Origin: Ceratopteris richardii
Lineage: Eukaryota; Streptophyta; Polypodiopsida; Polypodiales; Pteridaceae
Length of the DNA stretch: 64,000 bases
Assembly: GCA_020310875.1 (NCBI GenBank)
Contig: CM035406.1
Span: 81,160,355-81,224,354 of the forward strand
Direction: 5' to 3'
This document shows positions 1 to 10,727 of the stretch, in pieces. The stretch's first letter is position 1. Each line of letters starts with the position of its first letter. Below the pieces are notes generated by a model. The model had not been told where the DNA came from, did no database searches, and saw only the letters and a program-made list of their open reading frames with translations. The translations under genes were made by a program, and so were the position numbers.

Positions 1-790
1 TTCACGCTGACCTTGATGGAGGACCGTATATTAGCGGAGATTAAGGGATTTGCATTATTGCTTGATCAATTTCTTTGCAGATTCATGAAACATCAGCAGG
101 CCATTATGCATCGCATGGAGGATAATTCATTTTTAGATTGCAAGTGTTCGAAAAATCAAGGGTGCTTGTTGTAGTTTGGAAGAGATGTGAAAAATAGAGC
201 CAAATAATTTATAGTTATTAAAGAAAAATGAAAAGACGATTGCTAGATTGTCATAAAAAGGATGTATTAATGAGGAAATGATTCGAATTTATAAGTTCAA
301 ACTCATTTTGTAAATGTTGTTTCTCTGAGAAGTTAATATCTATCATAATTTGATTGGCAAGGTTTTTCTTCTCTAACTGCATGCAGTTTTACCTCGAAAT
401 ATAGCTTGACTTTGATTGAAGAATGGATGACAGGTAGAATATTTCTTCATGGGGGTCTAATTTGTGACCACCCTTAATCTCCAATGTGATTAGGCACATC
501 TATTTCTTGTGATCTCAATACAACTTTGGACATCATATTTCATATATTACTTCCATGCAAATGCACAATTCTTTTTGCATTGAAGTAGAAACATGATTCA
601 TTATATTACAATTATACATTTTTAGCATTTGCAAGCACATGCTAAATACCTAGTGTGCACGCCAAGATCCCCTCAACTTGTGAACGCCACATGAAAGGGA
701 ATCCACATGTGTGGTTTGTTAGAAAGGTTTGCATCTGGTGTGTGAGCTTGTTACAAGTACTTGAAAATTACTAAGGAACTTTCAAACAGG

Positions 791-928
791 CATATGTCTC
801 ATGGATCTTCAAGGGGAACCTATCTCTCCATGAAAAGGAGTGCAAAGGGCAAGTGAAATCATATGTCTCATAGATCTTCAAGGGGAACCTATCTCTCCAT
901 CAAAAGGAGTGCAAAGGGCAAGTGAAAT
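791..928. repeat. 69-bp tandem duplication
   Basis: Two adjacent 69-base units (791-859 and 860-928) differ at only a few positions. Each begins CATATGTCTCAT and ends with GGGCAAGTGAAAT. No reading frame is evident. Confidence 0.9.
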
Positions 929-1214
929 CATGAACTGTAGTTGAAAGTGATATTCTTTAATCCTCACTTCATTGGGCCTAGAGACTTCACAACAAGAGAT
1001 AGATGATTTCCTTAGTGTTTTTTAGAGATAGGATATGATATGGCTTTGAACCGAGTGACCTTGAGTTTTAACATCCAAAATCAAAATAGATACTAGATGG
1101 GATCTATCTAGAGATGACTAATTGCTATTTTATTTTAAGCAACAATATGCTATTCCATAACTTTTATAGGATGACTTAAGAAGATAAATTTTTGAATGTT
1201 CTAGGAAATCATTC

Positions 1215-1680
1215 AGTCAAACATCATCTAATGATGAAATAAGGATTGCTTTTGTAACAAAAATGCATGAGTTTGAAAGATGCTTTTTGGAATAAGAACA
1301 ACAAATTATTGACCTTAACATTAAAGAAGAAATGCTTGCATGTAATGATAATGACTATTATGAGGAAGAATATGAAGATCAGGAACACAAGTCTATTAAT
1401 GAGAATCAATATGAAACTGGGGAACACAAACATGTTAATGAGAATGAATATGAAATTGAGAAACACAAATCTATTAATGAGCGCAAATATAATATTGATG
1501 AACATACATCTGTTAATGAGCATTAATATGAGATTGAGGAAGACAAATATGTTAATGAAGTCAAGTATGAATTTCCATCAATAGCTAAAACCAAAACAAA
1601 CGACCAACATAAAATTTCTAACAATAACTACGTAGAGCAGGAGGATGGTTCAACCAAAATTCTAATATTCTCACCATTCC
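1215..1680 (+). pseudogene. Broken copy of the 13-residue-repeat protein
   Basis: This is the counterpart of the intact reading frame at 8124-8615. It shows the same acidic lead (NDNDYYEEEYEDQEHK) followed by 13-residue repeats of the type NENEYEIEKHKSI. A stop interrupts it near 1293 and another lies at 1524-1526, after which the repeat pattern continues in the same frame. Function is unknown. The open part is 1332-1526. Confidence 0.55.
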
Positions 1681-2057
1681 TATATATGAAGAGAGGGGAG
1701 ATGAAACCCATATATATTGTTTTTGTGAGAGACTAATGAATCCAAAAAACCTACTCCTTCTCACACGCTTGTTCAAGATGAAGAGATAATAGATTATAAG
1801 ACTTTTTACAACGTTTTACATCTTAAATGCTTGACTTTAAGTAATGGATACAATTATTATAAAAAAGATGTTTTCTTCATTTTGAGGAGAATGAAGATGA
1901 AGATTCATGGGATGAATATGTAAAAAATGGTATTCATGCAAATTTCTTTTACTCACATCAAGTTTTCAATCATAATCATGAAAAGATCATTTAAGTATGA
2001 TTCAACGAAACCCAAATTGGCTTTGTTCACTATCGTATTAATGTTCAAATAAATGAA

Positions 2058-2309
2058 ATGGATCAATTTATTGCTAAAGATTATTGGGAAAATTTCACTA
2101 ATGATAGGATTGATAAACACTATGATGTGATTAAAGAATTCCCATTAATTGATGTATCATCTCCTCTTGATATAAGTGTGCAATATGATAATATAGGGGA
2201 AGTGAATGATGAGATAAATGCATATCAAAGATATCGAAGTGCACAACCAAATGAAAGTGCTCAACACAAAAATGAAAATTTTGATATGCATGTGATGGAT
2301 TATATCTAG
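2058..2309 (+). CDS. Short hypothetical reading frame in R1 (83 codons)
   Basis: This is an acidic, asparagine- and aspartate-rich frame beginning MDQFIAKDYWENF. The same frame recurs, altered, at about 8965-9174, where it lacks the ATG and ends early. Conservation between copies suggests it derives from a once-coding part of the repeat, probably a C-terminal piece of a larger protein that also included the 13-residue-repeat segment upstream. No domain recognised, and expression is doubtful. Confidence 0.3.
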   Translation: MDQFIAKDYWENFTNDRIDKHYDVIKEFPLIDVSSPLDISVQYDNIGEVNDEINAYQRYRSAQPNESAQHKNENFDMHVMDYI

Positions 2310-2942
2310 AGCTAGTTGCGGCAAAAGAATGATACGCCCTTCTTAGGAGCAAAGAGTTCACTACCACGGTCCACCAAAAACTAAATTGCTCTCTGGAAAA
2401 AGAAATCAACCTATGAAATTTTGCATAGTGAAATTTGACCTTCTAAGATTTGTAAACATCTATAGATCATTCAATTTTAACAATGTGACCTTTGTCAACC
2501 TCCTTGCATATGAAAAACCAAAATCTGGCCAAATAGATAGCTTATACCTATGCATACATCTTCACACATATATTGTGGAATATGCAGAGATAGATCAGAG
2601 TGATTTCAAGCTCAATATACACAAGGATAAGGAAAACTTCAAATAAAGATTATATTCAAAAGAAAGATTACAATAAGCGCTTCAAGACGTGCTATTTTAC
2701 ACATGAAATAAACAACTATAGAAACAGATATGGATGATCAAAGATCTAAACCTAAAAGAAAACTTCAGCTAGCACGGGCCTTGCCTAGCACGACAAGGAA
2801 TGGCACATAGCGACGGTTACGGCAACACAACTTCATTGCTATAAAATTGCAAAGTGCATTGCGAGAAGCATCGAGCATAGACCATTGGTTAAATGACGAG
2901 CAATACGACATTTTTATCGACGTGTGGCACGATGGGATGTGG

Positions 2943-2961
2943 GACACTCATAGTGAGTGTC
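2943..2961. repeat. Perfect 8-bp-arm palindrome, copy 1
   Basis: GACACTCA-TAG-TGAGTGTC. The same site at 9778-9796 reads GACGCTCA-TAG-TGAGCGTC, so both arms changed together and pairing is kept. A third copy at 22821-22839 has one mismatch. Confidence 0.8.
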
Positions 2962-3240
2962 ACTAAAATGATGCTTTAAAAAACCATCGCATAAGTGACA
3001 CTAATTTGTGTCGCATAAGTGGCTATAAATAACGTCGCTTATGTGATGCCAATTTCATTTCTTTTTATGATGCCTTACATCGTTTACACGATGGCTTTTT
3101 GACGAAAAACGTTAGAACATTGGAGGATCTTCGAGCGGCATCTTCACACATCTAATCGAAGAGCTCTCCAACGTCCACAATTGCACTGCGCTTATGAGTT
3201 GAAACAATCGCTTGCAGAATTGTTGTCTTGTCTAATGTCT
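2962..3240. repeat. CACTA-like subterminal region, copy 1
   Basis: The segment is rich in short motifs of the type CGCATAAGTGAC and its complement GTCGCTTATG, in both orientations. It recurs almost intact at 22840-23110. Dense short repeats in both orientations beside a transposase cassette are typical of CACTA subterminal regions. I did not find the CACTA terminus itself. Confidence 0.45.
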
Positions 3241-3335
3241 ATCTTATTGTCTCTCTCTGTCTCTCTTTCTATCTCTTTCTCTCTTCGAATTATCTCTCTC
3301 TCTCTCTCTCTCTCTCTTTCTCCGTCTCTCTTTAT
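3241..3335. repeat. CT-rich microsatellite
   Basis: Imperfect (CT)n with T-rich interruptions, at the same relative place as the tract at 23120-23212. Confidence 0.9.
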
Positions 3336-3469
3336 TTTAGGTTATTCAAGAAGCTAACCAAGCAAAAAATATGTCTAACTATTGTAAGTACAATTTCCAT
3401 TCTTTGTATATCATTTGAATTGTGTTATTTTATTATTTAGCATACTCACACTTATTGATATGCACATAT

Positions 3470-4246
3470 ACACTTATAGATGATGAAGATGCACGTTCAC
3501 ACATATACACATGCACATACACACACATATATACACACACATACATCTGCACATACACTTACACAAACACACACATACACATGCATATGCACAAACATTT
3601 CTATAACCACATAAAAAGACTTGCAGGCATGCATGATTGAATATATACATACACATAGACACATTAACATATTCTTAAATACATGTATATGCACATCCAA
3701 ATGCATGCACATTCACATGCACATAGATGCAAATGGAAATGCATCCACATGCACATGCATGTTTCATACATATACACATGCATATAAATACACTTGTATA
3801 TGTTTATACACATACAGATACATATGCACATATGTATATATACACTCACATACACATATATACACATATATATATGCACATATGTACACACACATATACA
3901 CATACACACATATACACATACATACATATACATGCACATACACATATACACATACACTTACACATATACATGCACATACATACACACACACATACACATG
4001 AACATGCACATACACATATACACACATATACACTTACACATGCACATGCACATACATACATATACACACACATACACAAAAATACACATATACACTTACA
4101 CATGCACATGCACATAAATGCATGTACAAATATACATATGTACATACATTCATATACACACATATATACATGCACATATGTACACACACATATTACACAT
4201 ATATACATGCACATACATACATATACACACATATGCACATGCACAT
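3470..4246. repeat. AC/CATA-rich microsatellite, cassette copy 1
   Basis: Long imperfect mixture of ACAT, ACAC, ATAC and GCACAT units. Non-repetitive landmarks such as GGAAATGCATCCAC recur in order at about 20169 and 23560, so the tract is a conserved part of the cassette and not an independent expansion. Long open frames on both strands are low-complexity artefacts. Confidence 0.9.
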
Positions 4247-4386
4247 TGTTGGGAATTGAACTCACAACCTTCCGGTTAGGAGTGTGATGGGCTAACCACT
4301 TGCCCCAAAAGCCATGGTTGAGGATTACTTCCTAATCCTCTCTCTTAAGGCGTGGTTCAACCATCTCCTACTAGGATTATGTGACA
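4247..4386 (-). repeat. TRIM 3' LTR (minus-strand orientation)
   Basis: 140 bp, nearly identical to 4666-4805. On the minus strand it contains GCAAGTGGTTAG and, 3' of it, GAGTTCAATTCC, which resemble tRNA A- and B-box promoter elements. Confidence 0.9.
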
Positions 4387-4400
4387 TTCCTTCCCCCTTA
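4387..4400 (-). other. TRIM polypurine tract
   Basis: Plus strand TTCCTTCCCCCTTA. Its complement is a purine run directly adjoining the 3' LTR, where plus-strand DNA synthesis would be primed. Confidence 0.8.
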
Positions 4401-4652
4401 TACTGAGCATTTTCCTCAATGCTCACTTGTGAAACCTTCTAACTCTTCCACGCACTTTCCATGCATGAGCGCTTCCACCAACCTCAAATTCTAGCACATG
4501 GAGCAAATTTGAACCTATCCCACCCTCCGTGGGTGCCCAAATGCCCATTTGCCTTCATCCAAGGCCAGTTTCGCACTCACCACGGATAAGCGCTTTTTCC
4601 AAGTGCCCACGAATGAGGCGCAAACCTCCATCTCGCCCAATTTCTCAACTAT

Positions 4653-4664
4653 GGTCTGATACCA
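4653..4664 (-). other. TRIM primer-binding site (tRNA-iMet)
   Basis: The minus strand reads TGGTATCAGACC one base after the 5' LTR. The first ten bases are complementary to the 3' end of plant initiator-Met tRNA. Confidence 0.85.
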
Positions 4665-4665
4665 A

Positions 4666-4805
4666 TGTTGGGAATTGAACTCACAACCTCCCGGTTAGGA
4701 GTGCGATGGGCTAACCACTTGCCCCAAAAGCCATGGTTAAGGATTACTTCCTAATCCTCTCTCTTAAGGCGTGGTTCAACCATCTCCTACTAGGATTATG
4801 TGACA
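4666..4805 (-). repeat. TRIM 5' LTR (minus-strand orientation)
   Basis: 140 bp starting TGTTGGGAATTG and ending ATGTGACA on the plus strand. It is followed directly by the CACAT target duplication. It differs from its partner at only a few positions. Confidence 0.9.
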
Positions 4806-4985
4806 CACATACACATTCATACGCATATACACTTACACATGCACATGCAGATACATGCATATATGCATAAACATATGCACATACATACACGCGCATATAT
4901 ATAGAGATACATAAGTATACATGCATATAGACATATTTACACATATAGATATATACCCACATGTGCATATATAGATTTTATATAC
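4806..4985. repeat. AC-rich microsatellite, continuation
   Basis: Resumes the tract interrupted by the TRIM. The bases on either side of the TRIM join into one uninterrupted ACAT-type repeat once a single CACAT is removed. Confidence 0.85.
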
Positions 4986-5337
<352 letters not shown>

Positions 5338-5367
5338 CAATATAAATAAATATCCAATGTCATAATC

Positions 5368-6100
5368 AAGAATCCTAATCATCATCATCATGAACATCAT
5401 GATCATCCTCATGCTCATCCTCATCATCACGATCATCTACATGATCTGATGTATCTGTGTGAGCACCCTCTAACAATCGAGATTGTCCCTCCTGTGTCTA
5501 TCTCTCCACCTCATCCATATCTACCCCTCCATAATACTCCTGTATTACATATAACAAACATAAATAAGTAAAACAATTAAAACATCCTTAAAAATAATTA
5601 TACAAAATTTAATAATACTCATAAAGGCATCCGAATGATCTCGCATATACTCGCTCAAATGACGATATACAAAATGTGTGCATACTCGATCTCATGTTTC
5701 GTAGGATATTGGCCATAATCCTTTTACTATATTGAAACAAATAAAAAAGATCAGTTTCTTGCATATTTTTTAAAATAAAAAGTATACTCACAATAACACA
5801 TATACTTACAAATGTAGCTACAAAACCATGATGGCCCATTTGGCCTAGGTGTGATGTGTGGCCCAACTCAAGTCTCTTCTTTGTAGCAGGCTGTTTATTT
5901 AAAGAAAAATAAAATACATAAATTAATTTTAAAGAACTACTAAAATATATGTATAAATATAAACTATTAATTTGTATACCTTCTACTGAGGAAATGGCTC
6001 CTGAAGTCGTAGTTGTGTACGAAAAAACTACCATGTCTTAGGTGGTATGTTAGGTCACCTCTTATTTTTTTCCACCATACAATATCTCTTGTGAATTTAA
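5368..6100 (-). pseudogene. CACTA ORF1-like (Transposase_24-type) remnant, copy 1
   Basis: Minus-strand exon-like blocks are conserved among the three cassette copies. The first (about 6100-5979) encodes WWKKIRGDLTYHLRHGSFFV. The second (about 5892-5808) encodes LGHTSHLGQMGHHGFVATF. The third (about 5740-5625) corresponds to the better-preserved DFGRYPTKHEIEY block of copy 3. The last (about 5540-5370) is an acidic tail rich in Asp/Glu/His. The block order and the FGRYPT...DAF pattern resemble the second protein of plant CACTA elements (Pfam Transposase_24 type), which is thought to bind element ends. Stops and frameshifts break this copy. Identification rests on pattern memory only. Confidence 0.45.
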
Positions 6101-6231
6101 TCTCAAATACACACACATACACATACCCACATACACATATACATGCAAACATATACACATACATATATGCATACATATACACAGTTACATACATAATGGA
6201 GAGGTATTAATGTCATTGATGTATCAAAAAG
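6101..6231. repeat. Short AC-rich spacer between divergent CACTA-like genes
   Basis: ACATACACAT-type repeat lying between the minus-strand ORF1-like remnant and the plus-strand TNP2-like remnant. It recurs at about 21725-21825 and 25395-25500. If the genes were divergently transcribed, promoters would have been here. Confidence 0.6.
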
Positions 6232-6311
6232 CATCAATGAAAGATATATTACAATTCGTGGTATTGTGGCTTGGACTATTCATGATTTTCCAGGATATGG
6301 TGTTTGTTCAG

Positions 6312-6396
6312 GTATTGATGTAATTTTTTTATTCAATATGCATACAAGCAAATGTGAGATAATCTAATTATATTTTTATCGTTTTCATGATACAAG
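6312..6396 (+). other. Probable intron in TNP2-like copy 1
   Basis: The coding similarity stops at TTCAG/GTATTG and resumes after TACAAG. The intervening 85 bases are AT-rich, begin GT and end AG, and the arrangement recurs in copies 2 and 3. Confidence 0.5.
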
Positions 6397-6418
6397 AATG
6401 TCTGCTAAGAGTCATAAA

Positions 6419-6514
6419 GCTTGTCCATATTGTGATGATTGGTTGAGATCAATCTATAGTAAGAATGCTTGTCCATATTGTGATGATTGGTTGAGATCAA
6501 TCTATAGTAAGAAT
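6419..6514 (+). repeat. In-frame 48-bp tandem duplication
   Basis: Two identical 48-base units (6419-6466, 6467-6514) repeat the cysteine-motif segment ACPYCDDWLRSIYSKN. Copies 2 and 3 have one unit only. Confidence 0.95.
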
Positions 6515-7312
6515 GTGAAAAAAAATATTTATCTTTGACATCGACGATTCTTGCCTATGGATTGTTATAAAAAATGGTTAGATGCACCTCTGATAGATCC
6601 AAAATCACAAATCTTCAGTGATGATGAAGATAATGAGTATGTGAAGAGAGGTAAAGGAAAATTGGCACTCGGAGAGAAGATATCAATATGGTATTCTCTG
6701 GAGTATTGGAAAGAGTTAAAAGTATGTCATCTTCTTGATCCTATGCATATATTCAAGAATATTGGTTATTCACTATGGCAACATCTTCTTGGACTAGAAG
6801 AAACCATAGCATCAAGGAATGATTTGAAAGATCAAAACTCAAAACCAGAGTTACGGCCAATTTTTGATAGACATTGATAGGAAATGACTTATGCACTTGC
6901 TCCTTGGGTACTTACAACAAAAGAGATACAGACTATCAACAATAGGATTCAATTGATTCGGACTCCTATAGGATATGGATCATCTTTCCAAAATATGTTT
7001 ACTATGGATGATAAGAGCGAATGTCGGTTAAAGACCCATGACTGGCATAACTTTTTGAGACATATTTTACCTTTGGTTATCGATGTATGTACAATGAAAG
7101 GAGTACGAGATGTGATCTATTGTTATGGAAAATTGATTTCTCACATTAACAAATCATATGATTCTAACCATATAGTTTGGGTAGTTCATGTTCCAGGTTC
7201 GAATACTCTGAAAGATGATTTTGCAGGCTATTCTTATGAAAATATGGGTGAGAACCCAAGAACTTGTGAAATCAGTTGTGGGCAGGTAGCCATCCAGACT
7301 TTTCCATCTTGA

Positions 7313-7680
7313 ACATAATGTCCTATTTGCTTGGTATGAAATATATATCCATGTCATATCTATTGAACAGTATTGCGCTTTGGTACTCGTAGTGATTGCC
7401 ATTATTATCCACCGTGTAATTCTTCTAGCACCGTCTGTTATCAATCTGAAGTAAACATAAAGAGGTACTCTTTGATAATTGCGCTATTATTCTCACTGTA
7501 GTTGAAACAAAAGTTTTGTAAAATTCTTGAATGTGAAGATGTTTTCTACACAAGTAATGCGATAGTAAACATGAACATGTGATACAACTATACTTGAAAA
7601 ACAAAAATGCATTGTGTTTTGAACTTTTCTTTTTCACAGCCATCTATGAGAATAACAAAGCAGAACTCGTAAAACCTTTG
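7313..7680. repeat. Spacer after TNP2-like copy 1
   Basis: About 324 bases (7313-7636) are absent from copy 2, where the equivalents of 7312 and 7637 are joined directly. The right end reads CTTTTTCACAG/CC, so an intron or a deletion in copy 2 are both possible. No gene recognised. Confidence 0.4.
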
Positions 7681-8123
7681 TTCACGCTGACTTTGATGGA
7701 GGACTCAGTTTCAATAATAAATCGAGGTGCAATAATAGAATGAACCGTATATTAGCATTATTGCTTTTCCCTCACGTGAAACATAGAGGAATGCTTTAAG
7801 GAACATCGTTTTTGGCATTGAAATTCTCTTTTCCCTCATGTGAAACATAGCGTAATGCTTTAAGGAACATCCGCAGGTCATTATGCATCACATGGAGGAT
7901 AATTCATTTTTAGATTGCAAATGTTCCAAAAATCAAGGGTGCTTGTTGTAGTTTGGAAAAGGATGTATTAAAAAGGATGTACTAATGAGGAAGTGATTCT
8001 AAGTTATAACTTCAGACTCGTTTTGTAAATGTTGTTTCTCTGAGAAGTTAATTTCTATCATAAGTTGATTGGCGAAGTTTTTATTCTCTAACTGCATGCG
8101 ATTTTGAATGTTCTAGGAAATCA

Positions 8124-8615
8124 TTGAGTCAAACATCATTTAATGATGAAATAAGGATTGCTTTTGTAACAAAAATGCATGCGTTTGAAAGATGTTTTGA
8201 GGAATTCGAACAACAAATTATTGACCCTAACATTAAAGAAGAAATGTTTGCATGTAAGGATAATGACTATTATGAGGAAGAATATGAAGATCAAGAACAC
8301 AAGTCTATTAATGAGAATCATTATGAAACTGAGGAACACAAACATGTTAATGAGAATGAATATGAAATTGAGAAACACAAATCTTTTAATGAGAGAAAAT
8401 ATAAAATTGATGAACATAAATCTGTTAATGAGAAGGAATATGAGATTGAGGAAGTCAAATATGTTAATGTAGTTAAGTATGAATCCACATCAATAGCTAA
8501 AACCAAAACAAATGAACAACATAAAACTTCTAAGAATAACTACGTAGAGGAGGAGGATGGTTCAACCAAAATTCTAATATTCTCACCATTCCTATATATG
8601 AAGAAAGGGGAGTGA
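8124..8615 (+). CDS. Hypothetical protein with 13-residue tandem repeats (163 codons)
   Basis: Open frame with no recognised family. Residues 1-50 form a mixed helical-looking lead (MSQTSFNDEIRIAFVTK...). Residues about 52-63 are strongly acidic. Residues about 64-118 consist of 13-residue repeats such as NENEYEIEKHKSF, NERKYKIDEHKSV and NEKEYEIEEVKYV, encoded by 39-bp DNA repeats. The tail is polar. Stops destroy the homologous frame at 1215-1680. It lies inside a dispersed repeat, so it is most likely a remnant of a transposon protein and not a host gene. Confidence 0.4.
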   Translation: MSQTSFNDEIRIAFVTKMHAFERCFEEFEQQIIDPNIKEEMFACKDNDYYEEEYEDQEHKSINENHYETEEHKHVNENEYEIEKHKSFNERKYKIDEHKSVNEKEYEIEEVKYVNVVKYESTSIAKTKTNEQHKTSKNNYVEEEDGSTKILIFSPFLYMKKGE

Positions 8616-8964
8616 AACCCAAATATATTGTTTTTGTGAAGAGACTAATGAATCCAAAAAACCTATTCCTTCTCACACTCTTGTTCAAGATCAAGACATA
8701 ATAGATTATTAGAAGTTTTACAACGTTTTACATCTTAAATGCTTGACTTTAAGTAGTGCATATAATTATTATAAAAAAGATGTTTTCTTTATTTTGAAGA
8801 GAATGAAGATGAATTCATGAGATATATATGTAAAAAATGGTATTCATGCAAATTTCTTTTACTCACATCAAGCTTCCAATCAAAATCATGAAAAAATCAT
8901 TTGAGTATGATTTAAGGAAACCCAAATTGGCTTTGTTCACAATCGTATTAATGTTGAAATAAAT

Positions 8965-9174
8965 GAAATTGATCCATTTATTGCTAAAGATTATTGGAAA
9001 AAATTCACTAACGATAGGATTGATAAACGCTATGATGTGATTAAAGAATTCCCATTATTTGATTTATCATCTCCTCTTGATATAAGCATGGAAAATGATG
9101 ATATAGGGGAAGTGAATGATGAGATAAATGCATATGAGAGATATCGAAGTGCACAACCATATGAAAGTGCTCAA
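8965..9174 (+). pseudogene. Second R1 reading frame, copy 2
   Basis: Same frame as 2058-2309 but without a starting ATG and with an early TAG near 9174. Residue changes are scattered along its length. Function unknown. Confidence 0.35.
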
Positions 9175-9777
9175 TAGAAAAATGAAAATTTTGATATGCA
9201 TGTGATGGATTATATCTACAACTAGTTGCAGCGAAAGAATAATAGGCCCTTCCTAGGACCAAAGAGTTCACTACCACGGTCCACCAAAAACTGAATTGCT
9301 CTCTAGAAAAAGAAATGAACCTATGAAATTTTGCATAGTGAAAATGGACCCTCTAAGATTTGTAAACATCTATAGATCATTCAATTTTAACAATGTGACC
9401 TTTGTCAACCTCCTTGCATAGGACAAACCAAAATCTGGCCAAATAGATAGCTTATACCTATGTGTACATCTTAACACACATATATTGTGGAATAAGAGAT
9501 ATATGAGAGTGATTCCAAAATCAATATACACAAGGATAAGGAACACTTTAGACAAAGATTATATTCAAAAGAAAGATTACCAAAAGAGCTTCAAGACGTG
9601 GTATTTTACACATGAAAGAAATGCCTAAAGGAATCTGAGCGCATAGCGACGGTTAAGGCGACAGAATTTCATCGCTATAAAATTGCAAAAAGCATTCAAG
9701 AAGGGTCGAGCGTGGAGCATCAGTTAAACGACGAGAAATACGACATTTTTATCGATGTGTGCCACGACATGATGTGT

Positions 9778-9796
9778 GACGCTCATAGTGAGCGTC
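9778..9796. repeat. Perfect 8-bp-arm palindrome, copy 2
   Basis: GACGCTCATAGTGAGCGTC, with paired changes in both arms relative to the site at 2943. Copia sequence begins within a few bases of its right side. Confidence 0.8.
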
Positions 9797-9837
9797 GATA
9801 AAGCACCTCATTCAAAACAAGAGGATTACCAACAAAG

Positions 9838-10727
9838 GAAGAACATGAAAAGCTCAACGCATGGTGTGCTAAGGATGCATTGGCAAGGTCTTATTTACTC
9901 AACTCCATCTCTGATTTTCTTTTGCCACACATTAGAAACTGTAAGACATCCCAAGAGACTTGGGAAACCTTGTCATCTTATTTCTCTTCCAACACAAGGG
10001 CTAGAAAAAATCATTGTGGATTGAATTCACCACATTAAGGAAGCAACCTAAGCAAGCTGTTTTAGAGTTTGTGACCAAGATTAAAGATGTAGCTGATCAG
10101 CTAGCAAGCATAGGAGAAGAGATTGAAGAAGAGCTGATTGTAAGGCAAGTGATCAATGGGATCAAAGCTGATGACAAATGGGAAAGCTTCACCACTACCA
10201 TGGACCTTTACATGGACATGCAGATTCCAAACCTTACCACTCTCATGGGACAATTGTTCACTCATGAAGCCAAGCTCAACAAGAATGGAGATACATCCAA
10301 AGGTAATAGTTCCTCTACTCTATATACTGATAAAAAGTCTAAAGGTAAATGCAAGAATAAGAAGGTAGAAAATGAAGGCTCTACCTCCCAAGCAAACTAT
10401 GCAGGGAGAGATAGATCATCAAGAGGAAGGGGCAGAGGAGGTAAGCAAGGAAGGGGGAGATCTTATAACTCCTCACCATGCAACATTTGTGGTTTATCAA
10501 ATCATACTACAGATGAGTGTTTCAGGAATTACAAGAATCAGAGAGGAAGAGGATACCAAAGAGGTGGATACTCATAGTCAAGAGGTAGATTCAACCATCA
10601 CCAAGGCTACAACAACAACTACAACAACAATTACAAAAACAACTACAATGGCAACTACCAAGGAGGATTCAAATCCAGAAAGGACTACAACAACTATACA
10701 GAAGAGTAGGATGATTCTCTTCTAATC
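9838..10727 (+). pseudogene. Copia gag remnant
   Basis: The N-terminal gag helices (LNAWCAKDALARSYLL) read in one frame, then shift frame in an A-run near 10003-10008. The main body (10014-10577) contains the typical gag segment, an Arg/Gly-rich region, and a zinc knuckle CNICGLSNHTTDEC (CX2CX4HX4C) that would bind RNA. A TAG at 10575-10577 and another near 10704 interrupt the Asn/Tyr-rich tail that links to protease. The gag start is missing. Confidence 0.85.

Larger units (their letters stand above)
1..2942. repeat. Unknown dispersed repeat R1, copy 1
   Basis: This stretch is a diverged copy of 7681-9777. The opening bases, the region around 1200-2650 and the region around 2780-2940 all recur there in the same order, and the first 220 bases recur at about 19486-19820. 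The copy at 7681 lacks the sequence equivalent to about 440-1200. It contains remnants of two reading frames, described separately. I recognise no protein family, LTR or terminal inverted repeat. It adjoins the first CACTA-like cassette and may be part of the same large transposon, but that is inference. Confidence 0.6.
4247..4805 (-). mobile_element. Complete TRIM element (559 bp)
   Basis: Two 140-bp direct terminal repeats (4247-4386 and 4666-4805) start TG and end CA and flank a 279-bp non-coding core. A 5-bp target duplication CACAT lies on both sides (4242-4246, 4806-4810). Read on the minus strand, the core begins with a primer site TGGTATCAGA matching initiator-Met tRNA, and ends with a purine tract AAGGGGGAAGGAA just before the 3' LTR. 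This is the full architecture of a terminal-repeat retrotransposon in miniature. It has no coding capacity and would depend on proteins supplied by an autonomous element. It is inserted in the AC microsatellite. Confidence 0.93.
6232..7312 (+). pseudogene. CACTA TNP2-like transposase remnant, copy 1
   Basis: Conserved TNP2 landmarks appear in order. WTIHDFPGYGVCSG comes first, then a probable intron, a cysteine motif ACPYCDDWL, HRRFLP, LLDPMHIFKNIGYSLWQHLLG, and GYGSSFQNMF with KTHDWHNFLRHILPLV. En/Spm transposases carry the same order. Breaks include a TGA near 6537 just before HRRF (also present in copies 2 and 3), a deletion of roughly 100 bp after HRRFLP relative to copy 2, a 48-bp duplication, and a TGA-TAG pair at 6876-6881. 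The two longest open pieces are 6551-6877 and 6884-7312. The product would be non-functional. Confidence 0.75.
7681..9777. repeat. Unknown dispersed repeat R1, copy 2
   Basis: Diverged duplicate of 1-2942 in the same orientation. It lacks the stretch equivalent to about 440-1200 and contains a better-preserved reading frame at 8124-8615. It ends at the palindrome at 9778-9796, immediately before the truncated Copia. Confidence 0.6.

Noticed and set aside
3422..4287. Long open frames on both strands rich in His, Thr, Tyr, Cys, Val and Met
   Set aside because: They come from AC/TG microsatellite DNA, which rarely forms stops. Opposite-strand frames overlap fully and there is no domain. The same applies at 19857-20737, 23234-24296 and 62028-63348.
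4247..4386. Functional tRNA gene in the TRIM LTR
   Set aside because: A/B-box-like motifs are present, but the acceptor and T stems do not pair well and no clear anticodon loop can be drawn.
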